DNA of 64,000 bases, from positions 3,113,501 through 3,177,500 of the forward strand of contig OZ014425.1 of NCBI GenBank assembly GCA_963965975.1, in the 5' to 3' direction. The notes beneath the pieces are model-generated. The model was not told the DNA's origin, did not search any database, and worked only from the letters and a program-made list of their open reading frames with translations. Source of the DNA: Xestospongia bergquistia (taxonomy: Eukaryota; Porifera; Demospongiae; Haplosclerida; Petrosiidae). How positions within the stretch are numbered: position 1 is the first letter of the stretch; each line of letters opens with the position of its first letter. Shown here one piece after another: positions 1-12,850 of the stretch. The translations under genes and the position numbers were made by a program.

Positions 1-3
1 CTT

Positions 4-30
4 CTAAAGTCTTTAACTTAAAGACTTTAG
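4..30. repeat. Perfect palindrome present once per satellite monomer (example copy)
   Basis: CTAAAGTCTTTAA and TTAAAGACTTTAG are exact reverse complements around a single central C, giving 13-bp arms. The same 27-bp element recurs in nearly every monomer. Most monomer variants still keep the pairing or lose only one or two pairs. Confidence 0.95.
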
Positions 31-3000
31 AGCGTTAATGCATACTAACTTACTAAACTGTTAATAGCTGTTTATTTTGTTAGTGCCATAAAGTCCTATA
101 GACTGAGCAGTTTACTTTATAAAAATCTCTCAATAGTCTAAACATTCTAAAGTCTTAAACTTAAAGACATTAGAGCGTTAATGCAATGTAACTTACTAAA
201 CTGTTAATAGCTGTTTATTTAGTTAGTGCCGTAGAGTCCTTTAGACCGAGCAGTTTACTTTATAAACTACTCTCATTAGTCTAAACCTTCTAATGTCTTT
301 AACTTAAAGACTTTAGAGCGTTAATGCAAACTAACTTACTAATCTGTTAATAGCTGTTTATTTAGTTAGTGCCATAAAGTCCTTTCGACTGAGCAGTTTA
401 CTTTATAAACTACTCTCAATAGTCTAAACCTTCTAAAGTCTTTAACTTAAAGACTTGAGAGCGTTAATGCAAACTAACCTACTAAATTGTTAATAGCTGT
501 TTACTTAATTAGTGCCATAAAGTCCTTATACTGAACAGTTTACTTTATAAACTTCTCTCAATAGTCTAAACCTACTAAAGTCTTTAACTTGAAGACTTTA
601 GAGCATTAATTCAAAGTAACTTACTAAACTGTTAATAGCTGCTTACTTAGTTAGTGCCGTAAAGTCCTGTAGACTGAGCAGTTTACTATATAAACTTCTC
701 TCCATAGTCTAAACCTACAAAAGTCTTTCTTTTAAAGACTTTAGAGCGTTAATGCAAACTAACTTACTAAACTGTGAAAAGCTGTTAATTTACTTAGTGC
801 CATAAAGTCCTTTAGACAGAGAAGTTTACTTTATAACTTCTCTCAATAGTCTAAACCTTCTAAAGTCTTTAACTTAAAGACTTTAGAGCGTTAATGCAAA
901 CTAACTTACTAAACTGTTAATAGCTGTTTATTTTGTTAGTGCCATAAAGTCCTATAGACTAAGCAGTTTACTTTATAAAAATCTCTCAATAGTCTAAACA
1001 TTCTAAAGTCTTAAACTTAAAGACTTTAGTGCGTTATTGCAAAGTAACTTACTAAACTGTTAATAGCTGTTTATTTAGTTAGTGCCATAATGTCCTTTAG
1101 ACCGAGCAGTTTACTTTATAAACTTCTCACATTAGTCTAAACCTTCTAATGTCTTTAACTTAAAGACTTTAGAGCGTTAATGCAAACTAACTTACTAAAC
1201 TGTTTATAGCTCTTTACTTAGTTAGTGCCATAAAGTTCTTTAGACCGAGCAGTTTACTTTATAAACTTCTCTCAATAGTCTAAACTTTCTAATGTCTTTA
1301 ACTTAAAGACTTTAGAGCATTAACGCAAACTAACTTACTAAACTTTTAATAGCTGTTTATTTATTTAGTGCCATAAAGTCCTTTAGACTTAGCAGTTTAT
1401 TTTATAAACTTCTCTCAATAGTCTAAACCTTCTAAAGTCATTAACTTAAAGACTTCAGAGCGTTAATGCAAACTAACTTACTAAATTGTTAATAGCTGTT
1501 TATTTAGTTAGTGCCATAAAGTCCTTTCGACTGAGCAGTTTACTTTATAAACTACACTCAATATTCTAAACCTTCTAAAGTCTTTAACTTAAAGACTTTA
1601 GAGCGTTAATGCAAACTAACTTACTAAAGTGTTAATAGCTGTTAATTTACTTAGTGCCATAAAGTCCTTTAGACTGAGAAGTTTACTATATAAACTTCTG
1701 TCAATAGTTTAAACCTTCTAAAGTCTTTAACTTAAAGACTTTAGAGCATTAATGCAAACTAACTTACTAAACTGTAAATAGCTGTTTATTTTGTTAGTGC
1801 CACAAAGTCCTTTAGATTGAGCAGTTTATTTTATAAACTTCTCTCAATAGTCTAAACCTTCTAAAGTCTTTAACTTAAAGACTCTAGAGCGTTAATGCAA
1901 ACAAACTCACTAAACTGTTAATAGCTGTTTATTTACTTAGTGCCATAAACTCCTTTCGACTGAGCAGTTTACTTTATAAATTTCTCTCAATAGTCTAAAC
2001 CTTCTAAAGTCTTTAACTTAAAGACTTTAGAGCGTTAATGCAAACTTACTTACTAAATTGTTAATAGCTGTTTATTTAAGTAGTGCCATAAAGTCCTTTA
2101 GACTGAACAGTTTACTTTATAAACTTCTCTCAATAGTGTAAACCTACTAAAGTCTTTAACTTAAAGACTTTAGAGGGTTAATTCGAAGTAACTTACTAAA
2201 CTGTTAATAGCTGTTTATTTAGTTAGTGCCGTAAAGTCCTTTAGACTGAGCAGTTTACTTTATAAACTTCTCTCCATAGTCTAAACCTACTAAAGTAATT
2301 ATTTTAAAGACTTTAGAGCGTTAATGCAAGCTAACTTACTAAACTGTGAAAAGCTGTTAGTTTACTTAGTGCCATAAAGTCCTTTAGACTGAGAAGTTTA
2401 CTTTGTAACTTCTCTCAATAGTCTAAACCTTCTAAAGTCCTTAACTTAAAGACTTTAGAGCGTTAATGCAAACTAACTTACTAAACTGTTAATAGCTCTT
2501 TATTTTGTTAGTGCCATAAAGTCCTTTAGACTGAGCAATTTACTTTATAAAAATCTCTCAATTGTCTAAACATTCTAAAGTCTTTAACTTGAAGACTTTA
2601 GAGCGTTAATGCAAAGTAACTTACTAAACTGTTAATAGCTGTTTATTTAGTTAGTGCCATAAAGTCCTTTAGACCGAGCAGTTTACTTTATAAACTTCTC
2701 TCAATAGTCTAAAAATTCTAATGTCTTTTACTTAAAGAGTTTAGAGCGTTAATGCAAACTAACTTACTAAACTGTTAATAGCTGTTTATTTAGTTAGTGG
2801 CATAAAGTCCTTTAGACTGAGGAGTTAATTTTATAAACTTCTCTCAATAGTCTAAACCTTCTAATGTCTTTAACTTAAAGACTTTAGAGCGTTAATGCAA
2901 ACTAACTTTCTAAACTGTTAATAGCTGTTTATTTCGTTAGTGCCATAAAGTCCTTTCGACTAAGCAGTTTACTTTAAAAACTTCTCTCAACAGTCTAAAC

Positions 3001-3840
3001 CTTCTAAAGTCTTTAACTTAAAGACATTGGAGCGTTAATGCAAACTAACTTACTAAACTGTTAGTAGCTATTTATTTAGTTAGCGCCATAAAGTCCATTA
3101 GGCTGAGCACTTTACTTTATAAACTTCTCTCAATAGTCTAAACCTTCTAAAGTCTTTAATTTAAAGAGTTTAGAGCGTTAATGCAAAATAACTTACTAAA
3201 CTGTTAATAGCAGTTTATTTTGTTAGTGCCATAAAGTCCTATAGACTGAGCAGTTTACTTTATAAACTTCTGTCAATACTCTAAACATTCTAAAGTCTTT
3301 AACTTAAAGACTTTAGAGCGTTAATGCAAACTAACTTACTAAACTGTTAATAGCTGTTTATTTAGTTAGTTCCACAAAGTACTTTAGACTGACAGTTTAC
3401 TTTATAAACTACTCTCATTAGTCTAAAACTTCTAATGTCTTTATACTAAAGACTTTAGAGAGTTAATGCAAACTAACTTACTAAACTGTCAATAGCTGTT
3501 TAATTAGTTAGTGCCATAAAGTACTTTAGACTGAGCAGTTTACTTTATAAAGTTCTCTCAATAGTCTAAACCTTCTAAAGTCTTTAACTTAAAGAATTTA
3601 GAGCGTTAATGCAAACTAACTTACTAAACTGTTAAGAGCTGTTTCTTTACTTACTGCCATAAAGTCCTTTAGACTGAGCAGTTTATTTTATAAACTTCTC
3701 TCAATAGTCTAAACCTTCTAAAGTCTTTAACTTAAAGACTTTAGAGCGTTAATGCAAACTAACATACTAAAATGTTAATAGCTGTTTATTTAGTTGGTGC
3801 CATAAAGTCCTTTAGACTGAGCAGTTTACTTTATAAACTA

Positions 3841-6800
3841 CTCTCATTAGTCTAAAACTTCTAATGTCTTTATATTAAAGACTTTAGAGCGTTAATGCAA
3901 ACTAACTTACTAAAATGTCAATAGCTGTTTAATTAGTTAGTGCCATAAAGTCCTATAGACTGAGCAGTTTATTTTATAAACTTCTCTTAATAGTCTAAAC
4001 CTTCTAAAGTCTTTAACTTAAAGAATTTAGAGCGTTAATGCAAAGTAACTTACTAAACTGTTAATAGCTTTTTATTTACTTAGTGCCATAAAGTCCTTTA
4101 GACTGAGCAGTTTACTTTATAAACTTCTCTCAATAGTGTAAACATTCTAAAGTCTTTAACATAAAGACTTTAGAGCGTTAATGCAAACTAACTTACTAAA
4201 CTGTTAAGAGCTGTTTATTTAGTTAGTGCTATAAAGTCCTTTAGACTGAGCAGTTTACTTTATAAACTTCTCTCAGTAGTGTATATCTTCTAAAGTCTTT
4301 AACATAAAGACTTTAGAGCGTGAATGCAAACTAACTTACTAAACTGTTAATAGCTGTTTATTTATTTAGTGCCATAAAGTCCTTTAGACTGAGCAGTTTA
4401 CTTTATAAAAATCTCTCAATAGACTAAACCTTCTAAAGTCTTTAACTTAAAGACTTTAGAGCGTTAATGCGAACGATCTTACTAAACTTTTAAAAGCTGT
4501 TTATTTAGTTAGTGCCATAAAGTCCTTTAGACTGAGAAGTTTACTTTATGAACTTTTCTCAATAGTCTAAACCTTCTAAATTCTTTAACTTAAAGACTTT
4601 ATAGCGTTAATGCGAACAAACTTACTAAACTGTTAATAGCTGTTTATTTAGTTAGTGCCATAAAGTCCATTAGTCTGAGCAGTTTACTTTATAAACTTCT
4701 CTCAATAGCCTAAACCTTCTAAAGTCTTTAACTTAAAGACTTTTGAGCGTTAATGCAAACTAACTTACTAAACTGTTAATAGCTGTTTATTTACTTAGTG
4801 CCATAAAGTCCTTTAGACTGAGCAGTTTACATTATAAACTTCTCTCAATAGTCTAAACCTTCTAAAGTCTTTAACTTAAAGACTTTAGAGCGTTAATGCA
4901 AACAAACTTACTAAACTGTTAATACCTGTTTATTTATTTAGTGCCATAATGTCCTTTAGACTGAGCAGTTTACTTTATAAACTGCCCTCAATAGTCTAAA
5001 CCTACTAAAGTCTTTCACTTAAAGACTTTAAGGCATTATTTCAAAGTAACTTACTAAACTGTTAATAGCTGTTTATTTAGTTAATGCCATAATGTCCTTT
5101 AGATTGAGCAGTTTACTTTATAAACTTCTCTCAATATTCTAAACCTTCTAAAGTCTTTAACTTAAAGACTTTAGAGCGTTAATGCAAACTAACTTACTAA
5201 ACTGTTAAGAGCTATTTATTTAGTTAGCGCCATAAAGTCCATTAGACTGAGCAGTTTACTTTATAAACTTCTCTCAATAGTCTAAACCTTCTAAAGTCTT
5301 TAACTTAAAGACTTTAGAGCGTTAATGCAAACTAACTTACTAAACTGTTAATAGCTGTTTATTTAGTTAGCGCCATTAAGTCCTATAGACTGAGCAGTTT
5401 ACTTTATAAACTTCTGTCAATAGTCTAAACATTCTAAAGTCTTTAACTTAAAGACTTTTGAGCGTTAATGCAAACTAACTTACTAAACTGTTAATAGCTG
5501 TTTATTTATTTAGTGCCATAAAGTCCTTTAGACTGAGCAGTTTACTTTATAAACTACTCTCATTAGTCTAAAACTTCTAATGTCTTTATATTAAAGACTT
5601 TAGAGCGTTAATGCAAACTAACTTACTAAAATGTCAATAGCTGTTTAATTAGTTAGTGCCATAAAGTCCTATAGACTGAGCAGTTTATTTTATAAACTTC
5701 TCTCAATAGTCTAAACCTTCTAAAGTCTTTAACTTAAAGAATTTAGAGCGTTAATGCAAAGTAACTTACTAAACTGTTAATAGCTTTTTATTTACTTAGT
5801 GCCATAAAGTCCTTTAGACTGAGCAGTTTACTTTATAAACTTCTCTCAATAGTGTAAACATTCTAAAGTCTTTAACATAAAGACTTTAGAGCGTTAATGC
5901 AAACTAACTTACTAAACTGTTAATAGCTGTTTATTTAGTTAGTGCTATAAAGTCCTTTAGACTGAGCAGTTTACTTTATAAACTTCTCTCAATAGTGTAT
6001 ATCTTCTAAAGTCTTTAACATAAAGACTTTAGAGCGTGAATGCAAACTAACTTACTAAACTGTTAATAGCTGTTTATTTAGTTAGTGCCATAAAGTCCTT
6101 TGGACTGAGCAGTTTACTTTATAAACTTCTCTCAATAGTCTAAACCTTCTAAAGTCTTTAACTTAAAGACTTTAGAGCGTTAATGCAAACTAACTTACTA
6201 AACAGTTAATAGCTCTTTATTTATTTAGTGCCATAAAGTCCTTTAGACTGAGCAGTTTACTTTATAAAAATCTCTCAATAGACTAAACCTTCTAAAGCCT
6301 TTAACTTAAAGACTTTAGAGCGTTAATGCGAACGATCTTACTAAACTTTTAAAAGCTGTTTATTTAGTTAGTGCCATAAAGTCCTTTAGACTGAGAAGTT
6401 TACTTTATGAACTTTTCTCAATAGTCTAAACCTTCTAAATTCTTTAACTTAAAGACTTTATAGCGTTAATGCGAACAAACTTACTAAACTGTTAATAGCT
6501 GTTTATTTAGTTAGTGCCATAAAGTCCATTAGTCTGAGCAGTTTACTTTATAAACTTCTCTCAATAGCCTAAACCTTCTAAAGTCTTTAACTTAAAGACT
6601 TTTGAGCGTTAATGCAAACTAACTTACTAAACTGTTAATAGCTGTTTATTTACTTAGTGCCATAAAGTCCTTTAGACTGAGCAGTTTACATTATAAACTT
6701 CTCTCAATAGTCTAAACCTTCTAAAGTCTTTAACTTAAAGACTTTAGAGCGTTAATGCAAACAAACTTACTAAACTGTTAATACCTGTTTATTTATTTAG

Positions 6801-6960
6801 TGCCATAATGTCCTTTAGACTGAGCAGTTTACTTTATAAACTGCCCTCAATAGTCTAAACCTACTAAAGTCTTTCACTTAAAGACTTTAAGGCGTTATTG
6901 CAAAGTAACTTACTAAACTGTTAATAGCTGTTTATTTAGTTAATGCCATAATGTCCTTTA
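3841..6960. repeat. Higher-order duplication in the satellite, 12-13 monomers
   Basis: The variant block starting at 3841 (CTCTCATTAG, then TATATTAAAGAC, then AAAATGTCAATAG) recurs at 5557, an offset of 1716 bp, exactly 12 monomers. Further on, the rare variant GAACGATCTT at 4471 recurs at 6330, an offset of 1859 bp, exactly 13 monomers. The second copy has therefore gained one monomer. The shared private variants show a block duplication rather than chance similarity. Confidence 0.85.
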
Positions 6961-9900
6961 GACAGAGCAGTTTACTTTATAAACTTCTCTCCATAGTCTA
7001 AACCTACTAAAGTCATTATTTTAAAGACTTTGGAGCGTTAATGCAAACAGACTTACTAAACTGTGAAAGGTTGTTTATTTACTTATTGCAATAACGTCCT
7101 TTAGACTGAGCAGTTTACTTTATAAACTTCTCTCAATAGTCTAAACCTTCTAAAGTCCTTATCATAAAGTCTTTAGAGCGTTAATGAAAACTAACTTTCT
7201 AAACTGTTAATAGCTGTTTATTTAGTTAGTGCCATAAAGTCCTTTAGACAGAACTGTTTACTTTATAAAAATGTCTCAATAGTCTAAACCTACTAAGTCT
7301 TTAACTTAAAGACTTTAGAGCGTTAATGCAAAAAGAACAAACTGTTAATAGCTGTTTAGTAAATTGTTGCCATAAAGTCCTTCAGACTGAGCAGTTTACT
7401 TTATAAGCTTCTCTCAAAAGTCTAAACCTTCTAAAGTCTTTAACTTAAAGATTTTAGAGCGTTAATGCAAATAACTTACTAACTGTTAATAGCTGTTTAT
7501 TTAGTTAGTGCCACAAAGTCCTTTAGAATGAGCAGATTACTTTATAAAAATCTCTCAATAGTCTAAACCTTCTAAAGTCTTTAACATAAAGACTTTAGAG
7601 CATTAATGCAAACTAACTTACTAAACTTTTAAAAGCTGTTTATTTAGTTAGTGCACAAAATCCTTCAGACTGAGAAGTTTACTTTATCAACTTCTCTCAA
7701 TTGTATAAACCTTCTAAAGTCTTTAACTTAAAGACTTTGGAGCATTAATGCAAACATACTTACTAAACTTTTAATACCTGTTTAGTAAGTTAGTGCCGTA
7801 AAGTCCTTCAAACTGAGCAGTTTACTTTATAAAATACTCTCAATAGTCTAAACCTTCTAAAGTCTTTAACTTAAAGACTTTAGAGCGTTAATGCAAACTA
7901 ACTTACTAAACTGTTAATAGCTGTTTATTTAGTTAGTGCCACAAAGTCCTTTAGAATGAGCAGTTTACTTTATAAAAATCTCTCAATAGTCTAAACTTTC
8001 TAAAGTCTTTAACTTAAAGACTTTAGAGCATTAATGCAAACTAACTTACTAAACATTTAAAAGCTGTTTATTTAGTTAGTGCCATAAAGTCCTTCAGACT
8101 GAGAAGTTTACTTTTTCAACTTCTCTCAATTGTATACACCTTCTAAAGTCTTTAACTTAAAGACTTTAGAGCATTAATACAAACAAACTTACTAAACTTT
8201 TAATAGCTGTTTATTTAGTTAGTGCCATAAAGTCCTTTCGACTGAGCAGTTTACGTTATAAACTACTCTCAATAGTCTAAACCTTCTAAAGTCTTTAACT
8301 TAAAGACTTTAAGGCGTTAATGCAAACAAACTTACTAAACTGTTAATAGCTGTTTATTTAGTTAGTGCCATAAAATCCTTTAGACTGAGCAGTTTACTTT
8401 ATAAACTTCTCTCAATAGTCTAAACCTACTAAACTCTTTAACTTAAAGACTTTAGAGCGTTAATTCAAAGTAACTTACTAAACTGTTAATAGCTGTTTAT
8501 TTAGTTAGTGCCATAAAGTCCCTTAGACTGAGCAGTTTACTTTATAAAATTCTCTCAATAGTCTAAACTTCTAAAGTCTTTAACTTAAAGACTTTAGAGC
8601 GTTAATGAAAACTAACTTACTAAACTGTTAATAGCTGTTTATTTAGTTAGTGCCATAAAGTCCTTTAGAATGAACAGTTTACTTTATAAACTTCTCTCCA
8701 TAGTGTAAACCTACCAAAGTCTTTATTTTAAAGACTTTAGAGCGTTAATGCAAACTAACTTACTAAACTTTTAAAAGCTGTTTATTTAGTTAGTGCATAA
8801 AATCCTTCAGACTGAGAAGTTTACTTCATCAACTTCTCTCAATTGTATAAACCTTCCAAAGTCTTTAACTTAAAGACTTTGGAGCATTAATGCAGCCATA
8901 CTTACTAAACTTTTAATACCTGTTAAGTAAGTTAGTGCCGTAAAGTCCTTCAAACTGAGCAGTTTACTTTATAAAATACTCTCAATAGTCTAAACCTTCT
9001 AAAGTCTTTAACTTAAAGACTTTAGAGCGTTAATGCAAACTAACTTACTAAACTGTTAATAGCTGTTTATTTAGTTAGTGCCACAAAGTCCTTTAGAATG
9101 AGCAGTTTACTTTTATAAAAATCTCTCAATAGTCTAAACCTTCTAAAGTCTTTAACTTAAAGACTTTAGAGCATTAATGCAAACTAACTTACTAAACTTT
9201 TAAAAGCTGTTTATTTAGTTAGTGCCATAAAGTCCTTCAGACTGAGAAGTTTACTTTTTCAACTTCTCTCAATTGTATAAACCTTCTAAAGTCTTTAACT
9301 TAAAGACTTTAGAGCATTAATACAAACAAACTTACTAAACTTTTAATAGCTGTTTATTTAGTTAGTGCCATAAAGTCCTTTAGACTGAGCAGTTTACTTT
9401 ATAAACTTCACTCAATAGTCTAAACCTACTAAACTCTTTAACTTAAAGACTTTAGAGCGTTAATGCAAAGTAACTTACTAAACTGTTAATAGCTGTTTAT
9501 TTAGTTAGTGCCATAAAGTCCTTTAGAATGAACAGTTTACTTTATAAACTTCTCTCAATAGTCTAAACCTTCTAAAGTCTTTAACTTAAAGACTTTAGAG
9601 CGTTAATGCAAACTAACTTACTAAACTGTTAATAGCTGTTTATTTTGTTAGTGCCATAAAGTCCTATAGACTAAGCAGTTTACTTTATAAACTTCACTCA
9701 ATAGTCTAAACCTACTAAACTCTTTAACTTAAAGACTTTAGAGCGTTAATGCAAAGTAACTTACTAAACTGTTAATAGCTGTTTATTTAGTTAGTGCCAT
9801 AAAGTCCTTTAGAATGAACAGTTTACTTTATAAACTTCTCTCAATAGTCAAAACTTTCTAAAGTCTATAACTTAAAGACTTTAGAGCGTTAATGCAAACT

Positions 9901-11099
9901 AACTTACTAAACTGTTAATATCTGTTTATTTAGTCAGTGCCATAAAGTCCTTTCGAATGAGCAGTTTACTTTATAAACTTCTCTCCATATTCTAAACCTT
10001 CTAAAGTCTTTAAATTAAAGACTTTAGAGCGTTAAAGCAAATTAACTTACTAAACTGTTAATAGCTGTTTATTTAGTTAGTGCCATAAAGTCCTTCACAC
10101 TGAGGAGTTTACTATATAAACTTCTCTCAATAGTCTTAACCTTCTAAAGTCTTTAACTTAAAGACTGTAGAGCGTTAATGCAAACTAACTTACTAAACTA
10201 TTAATAGCTGTTTATTTAGTTAGTGCCATAAAGTCCTATAGACTGAGCAGTTTACTTTATAGACCTCTCTCAATAGTCAAACCTTCTAAAGTCTTTAACT
10301 TAAAGACTTTAGAGCGTTAATGCACACTAACTTAATAAACTGTTAATGGCCGTTTATTTAAGTTAGTGGCATAAAGTCCTTTAGACTGAGCTGTTTACTT
10401 CATAAACTTCTCTCAATAGTCTGAACCTACTAAAGTCTTTCACTTAAAGACTTTAGAACGTTAATGCAAACTAACTTACTTAACTGTTAATAGCTGTTTA
10501 TTTAGTTAGTGCCATAAAGTCCTTTAGTCTGAGCAGTTTACTTTATAAACTTCTCTCCATAGTGTAAACCTACTAAAGTCTTTATTTTAAAGACTTTAGA
10601 GCGTTAATGCAAATTAACTTACTAAACTGTGAAAAGCTGTTTATTTACTTAGTGCCATAAAGTCCTTTAGACTGAGCAGTTTACTATAATAATTATAAAC
10701 TTCTCTCAATAGTCTAAACCTTCTAAAGTCTTTAACATAAAGACTTTAGAGCGTTAATGAAAATTAACTTACTAAACTGTTAATAGCTGTTTATTTAGTT
10801 AGTGCCATAAAGTCCTTTAGACTGAACAGTTTACTTTATAAACTTCTCTAAATAGTCTAACCTTTTAAAGTCTTTAACTAAAGATTTTAAAGCGTTAATG
10901 CAAACTAACTTACTAAACTGTTAATAGCTGTCTATTTAGTTAGTGCCATAAAGTCCTTTAGACTAAGCAGTTTACTTTATAAACCTCACTCAGTAGTCAA
11001 AACCTTCTAAAGTCTTTAACTTAAAGACTTTAGAGCGTTAATGCAAACTAACTTACTAAACTGTTAATAGCTGTTTATTTAGTTAGTGCCATAAAGTCC

Positions 11100-11145
11100 T
11101 TTAGACTGAGCAGTTTACTTTATAAACTTCTCTCAATAGTCTAAA
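11100..11145. repeat. Second dyad of the satellite monomer (example copy)
   Basis: Outer arms TTTAGACT (11100-11107) and AGTCTAAA (11138-11145) are exact reverse complements. They enclose inner arms AGTTTA (11112-11117) and TAAACT (11123-11128), with GAG/CTC available between the tiers. The arrangement recurs in most monomers and would fold as a two-tier hairpin in single-stranded DNA or RNA. Confidence 0.85.
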
Positions 11146-11219
11146 CCTTCTAAAGTCTTTAACTTAAAGACTTTAGAGCGTTAATCCAAACTAACTTACT
11201 AAACTGTTAATAGCTGTTT

Positions 11220-12850
11220 ATTTATTTTGTGCCATAAAGTCCTTTAAACTGAGCTGTTTACTTTATAAAAATCTCTCAATTGTGTAAACCTTCTAAAGTC
11301 TTCATCTTAAAGACTTTAGAGAGTTAATGCACACTAACTTACTAAACTGTTAATAGCTGTTCATTTAGTTTGTGCCATAATGTCCTTTAGACTGAGCAGT
11401 TTACTTTATAAACTTCTCTCAATAGTCTAAACCTTCTAAAGTCTTTAACTTAAAGACTTTAGAGCGTTAATGCAAACAAACTTACTATACAGTTAATAGC
11501 TAATTATTTAGTTAGTGCCATAAAGTCCTTTAGACTGAGCAGTTTACTTTATAAAAATCTCTCAATAGTCTTAACATTCTAAAGTCTTTAACTTAAAGAC
11601 TTTAGAGAGTTAATGCGAACTAACTTACTAAACTTTTAAAAGCTGTTTATTTAGGTAGTGCCATAAAGTCCTTTAGACTGAGAAGTTTACTTTATCAACT
11701 ACTCTCAATAGTCTCAACCTTCTAAAGTCTTTAACTTAAAGACTTTAGAGCGTTAATGCAAACAAACTCACTAAACTGTTAATAGCTGTTTATTTAGTTA
11801 CTGCCGTAAAGTCCTTTAGACTGAGCAGTTTACTTTATAAACTTCTCTCAATAGTCTAAACCTTCTAAAGTGTTCATCTTATTGACTTTAGAGCGTTAAT
11901 GCAAACTAACTTACTAAACTGTTAATAGCTGTTTTTTTAGTTAGTGCCATAATGTCCTTTAGACTGAGCAGTTTACTTTATAAACTTCACTCAATAGTCT
12001 AAACCTTCTAAAGTCTTTAACTTAAAGACTTAAGAGCGTTAATGCAAACTAACATACTAAACTGTTAACATCTGTTTATTTAGATCATGCCATAGTGTCC
12101 TTTAGACTGAGCAGTTTACATTATAAACTTCTCTCATTAGTATAAACCTTCTAATGTCTTTAACTTAAAGACTTTAGAGCGTTAATCCAAACTAACTTAC
12201 TAAACTGTTAATAGCTGTTTATTTATTATGTGCCATAAAGTCCTTTAAACTGAGCTGTTTACTCTATAAAAATCTCTCAATTGTGTAAACCTTCTAAAGT
12301 CTTCATCTTAAAGACTTTAGAGAGTTAATGCACACTAACTTACTAAACTGTTAATAGCTGTTCATTTAGTTTGTGCCATAATGTCCTTTAGACTGAGCAG
12401 TTTACTTTATAAACTTCTCTCAATAGTCTAAACCTTCTAAAGTCTTTAACTTAAAGACTTTAGAGCGTTAATGCAAACAAACTTACTATACAGTTAATAG
12501 CTAATTATTTAGTTAGTGCCATAAAGTCCTTTAGACTGAGCAGTTTACTTTATAAAAATCTCTCAATAGTCTAAACATTCTAAAGTCTTTAACTTAAAGA
12601 CTTTAGAGCGTTAATGCGAACTAACTTACTAAACTTTTAAAAGCTGTTTATTTAGGTAGTGCCATAAAGTCCTTTAGACTGAGAAGTTTACTTTATCAAC
12701 TACTCTCAATAGTCTCAACCTTCTAAAGTCTTTAACTTAAAGACTTTAGAGCGTTAATGCAAACAAACTTACTAAACTGTTAATAGCTGTTTATTTAGTT
12801 AGTGCCATAAAGTCCTTCAGACTGAGCAGTTTACTTTATAAACTTCTCTC
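11220..12850. repeat. Higher-order duplication in the satellite, 7 monomers
   Basis: The variant monomer with CTTTAAACTGAGCTG and AATTGTGTAAACC at 11229 recurs at 12230, an offset of 1001 bp, exactly 7 monomers. It is followed in both copies by the same series of variants (CATTTAGTTTGTGCC, ACTATACAGTTAATAGC, TTTAGGTAGTGCC, GTGTTCATCTTATTGAC). Confidence 0.85.
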
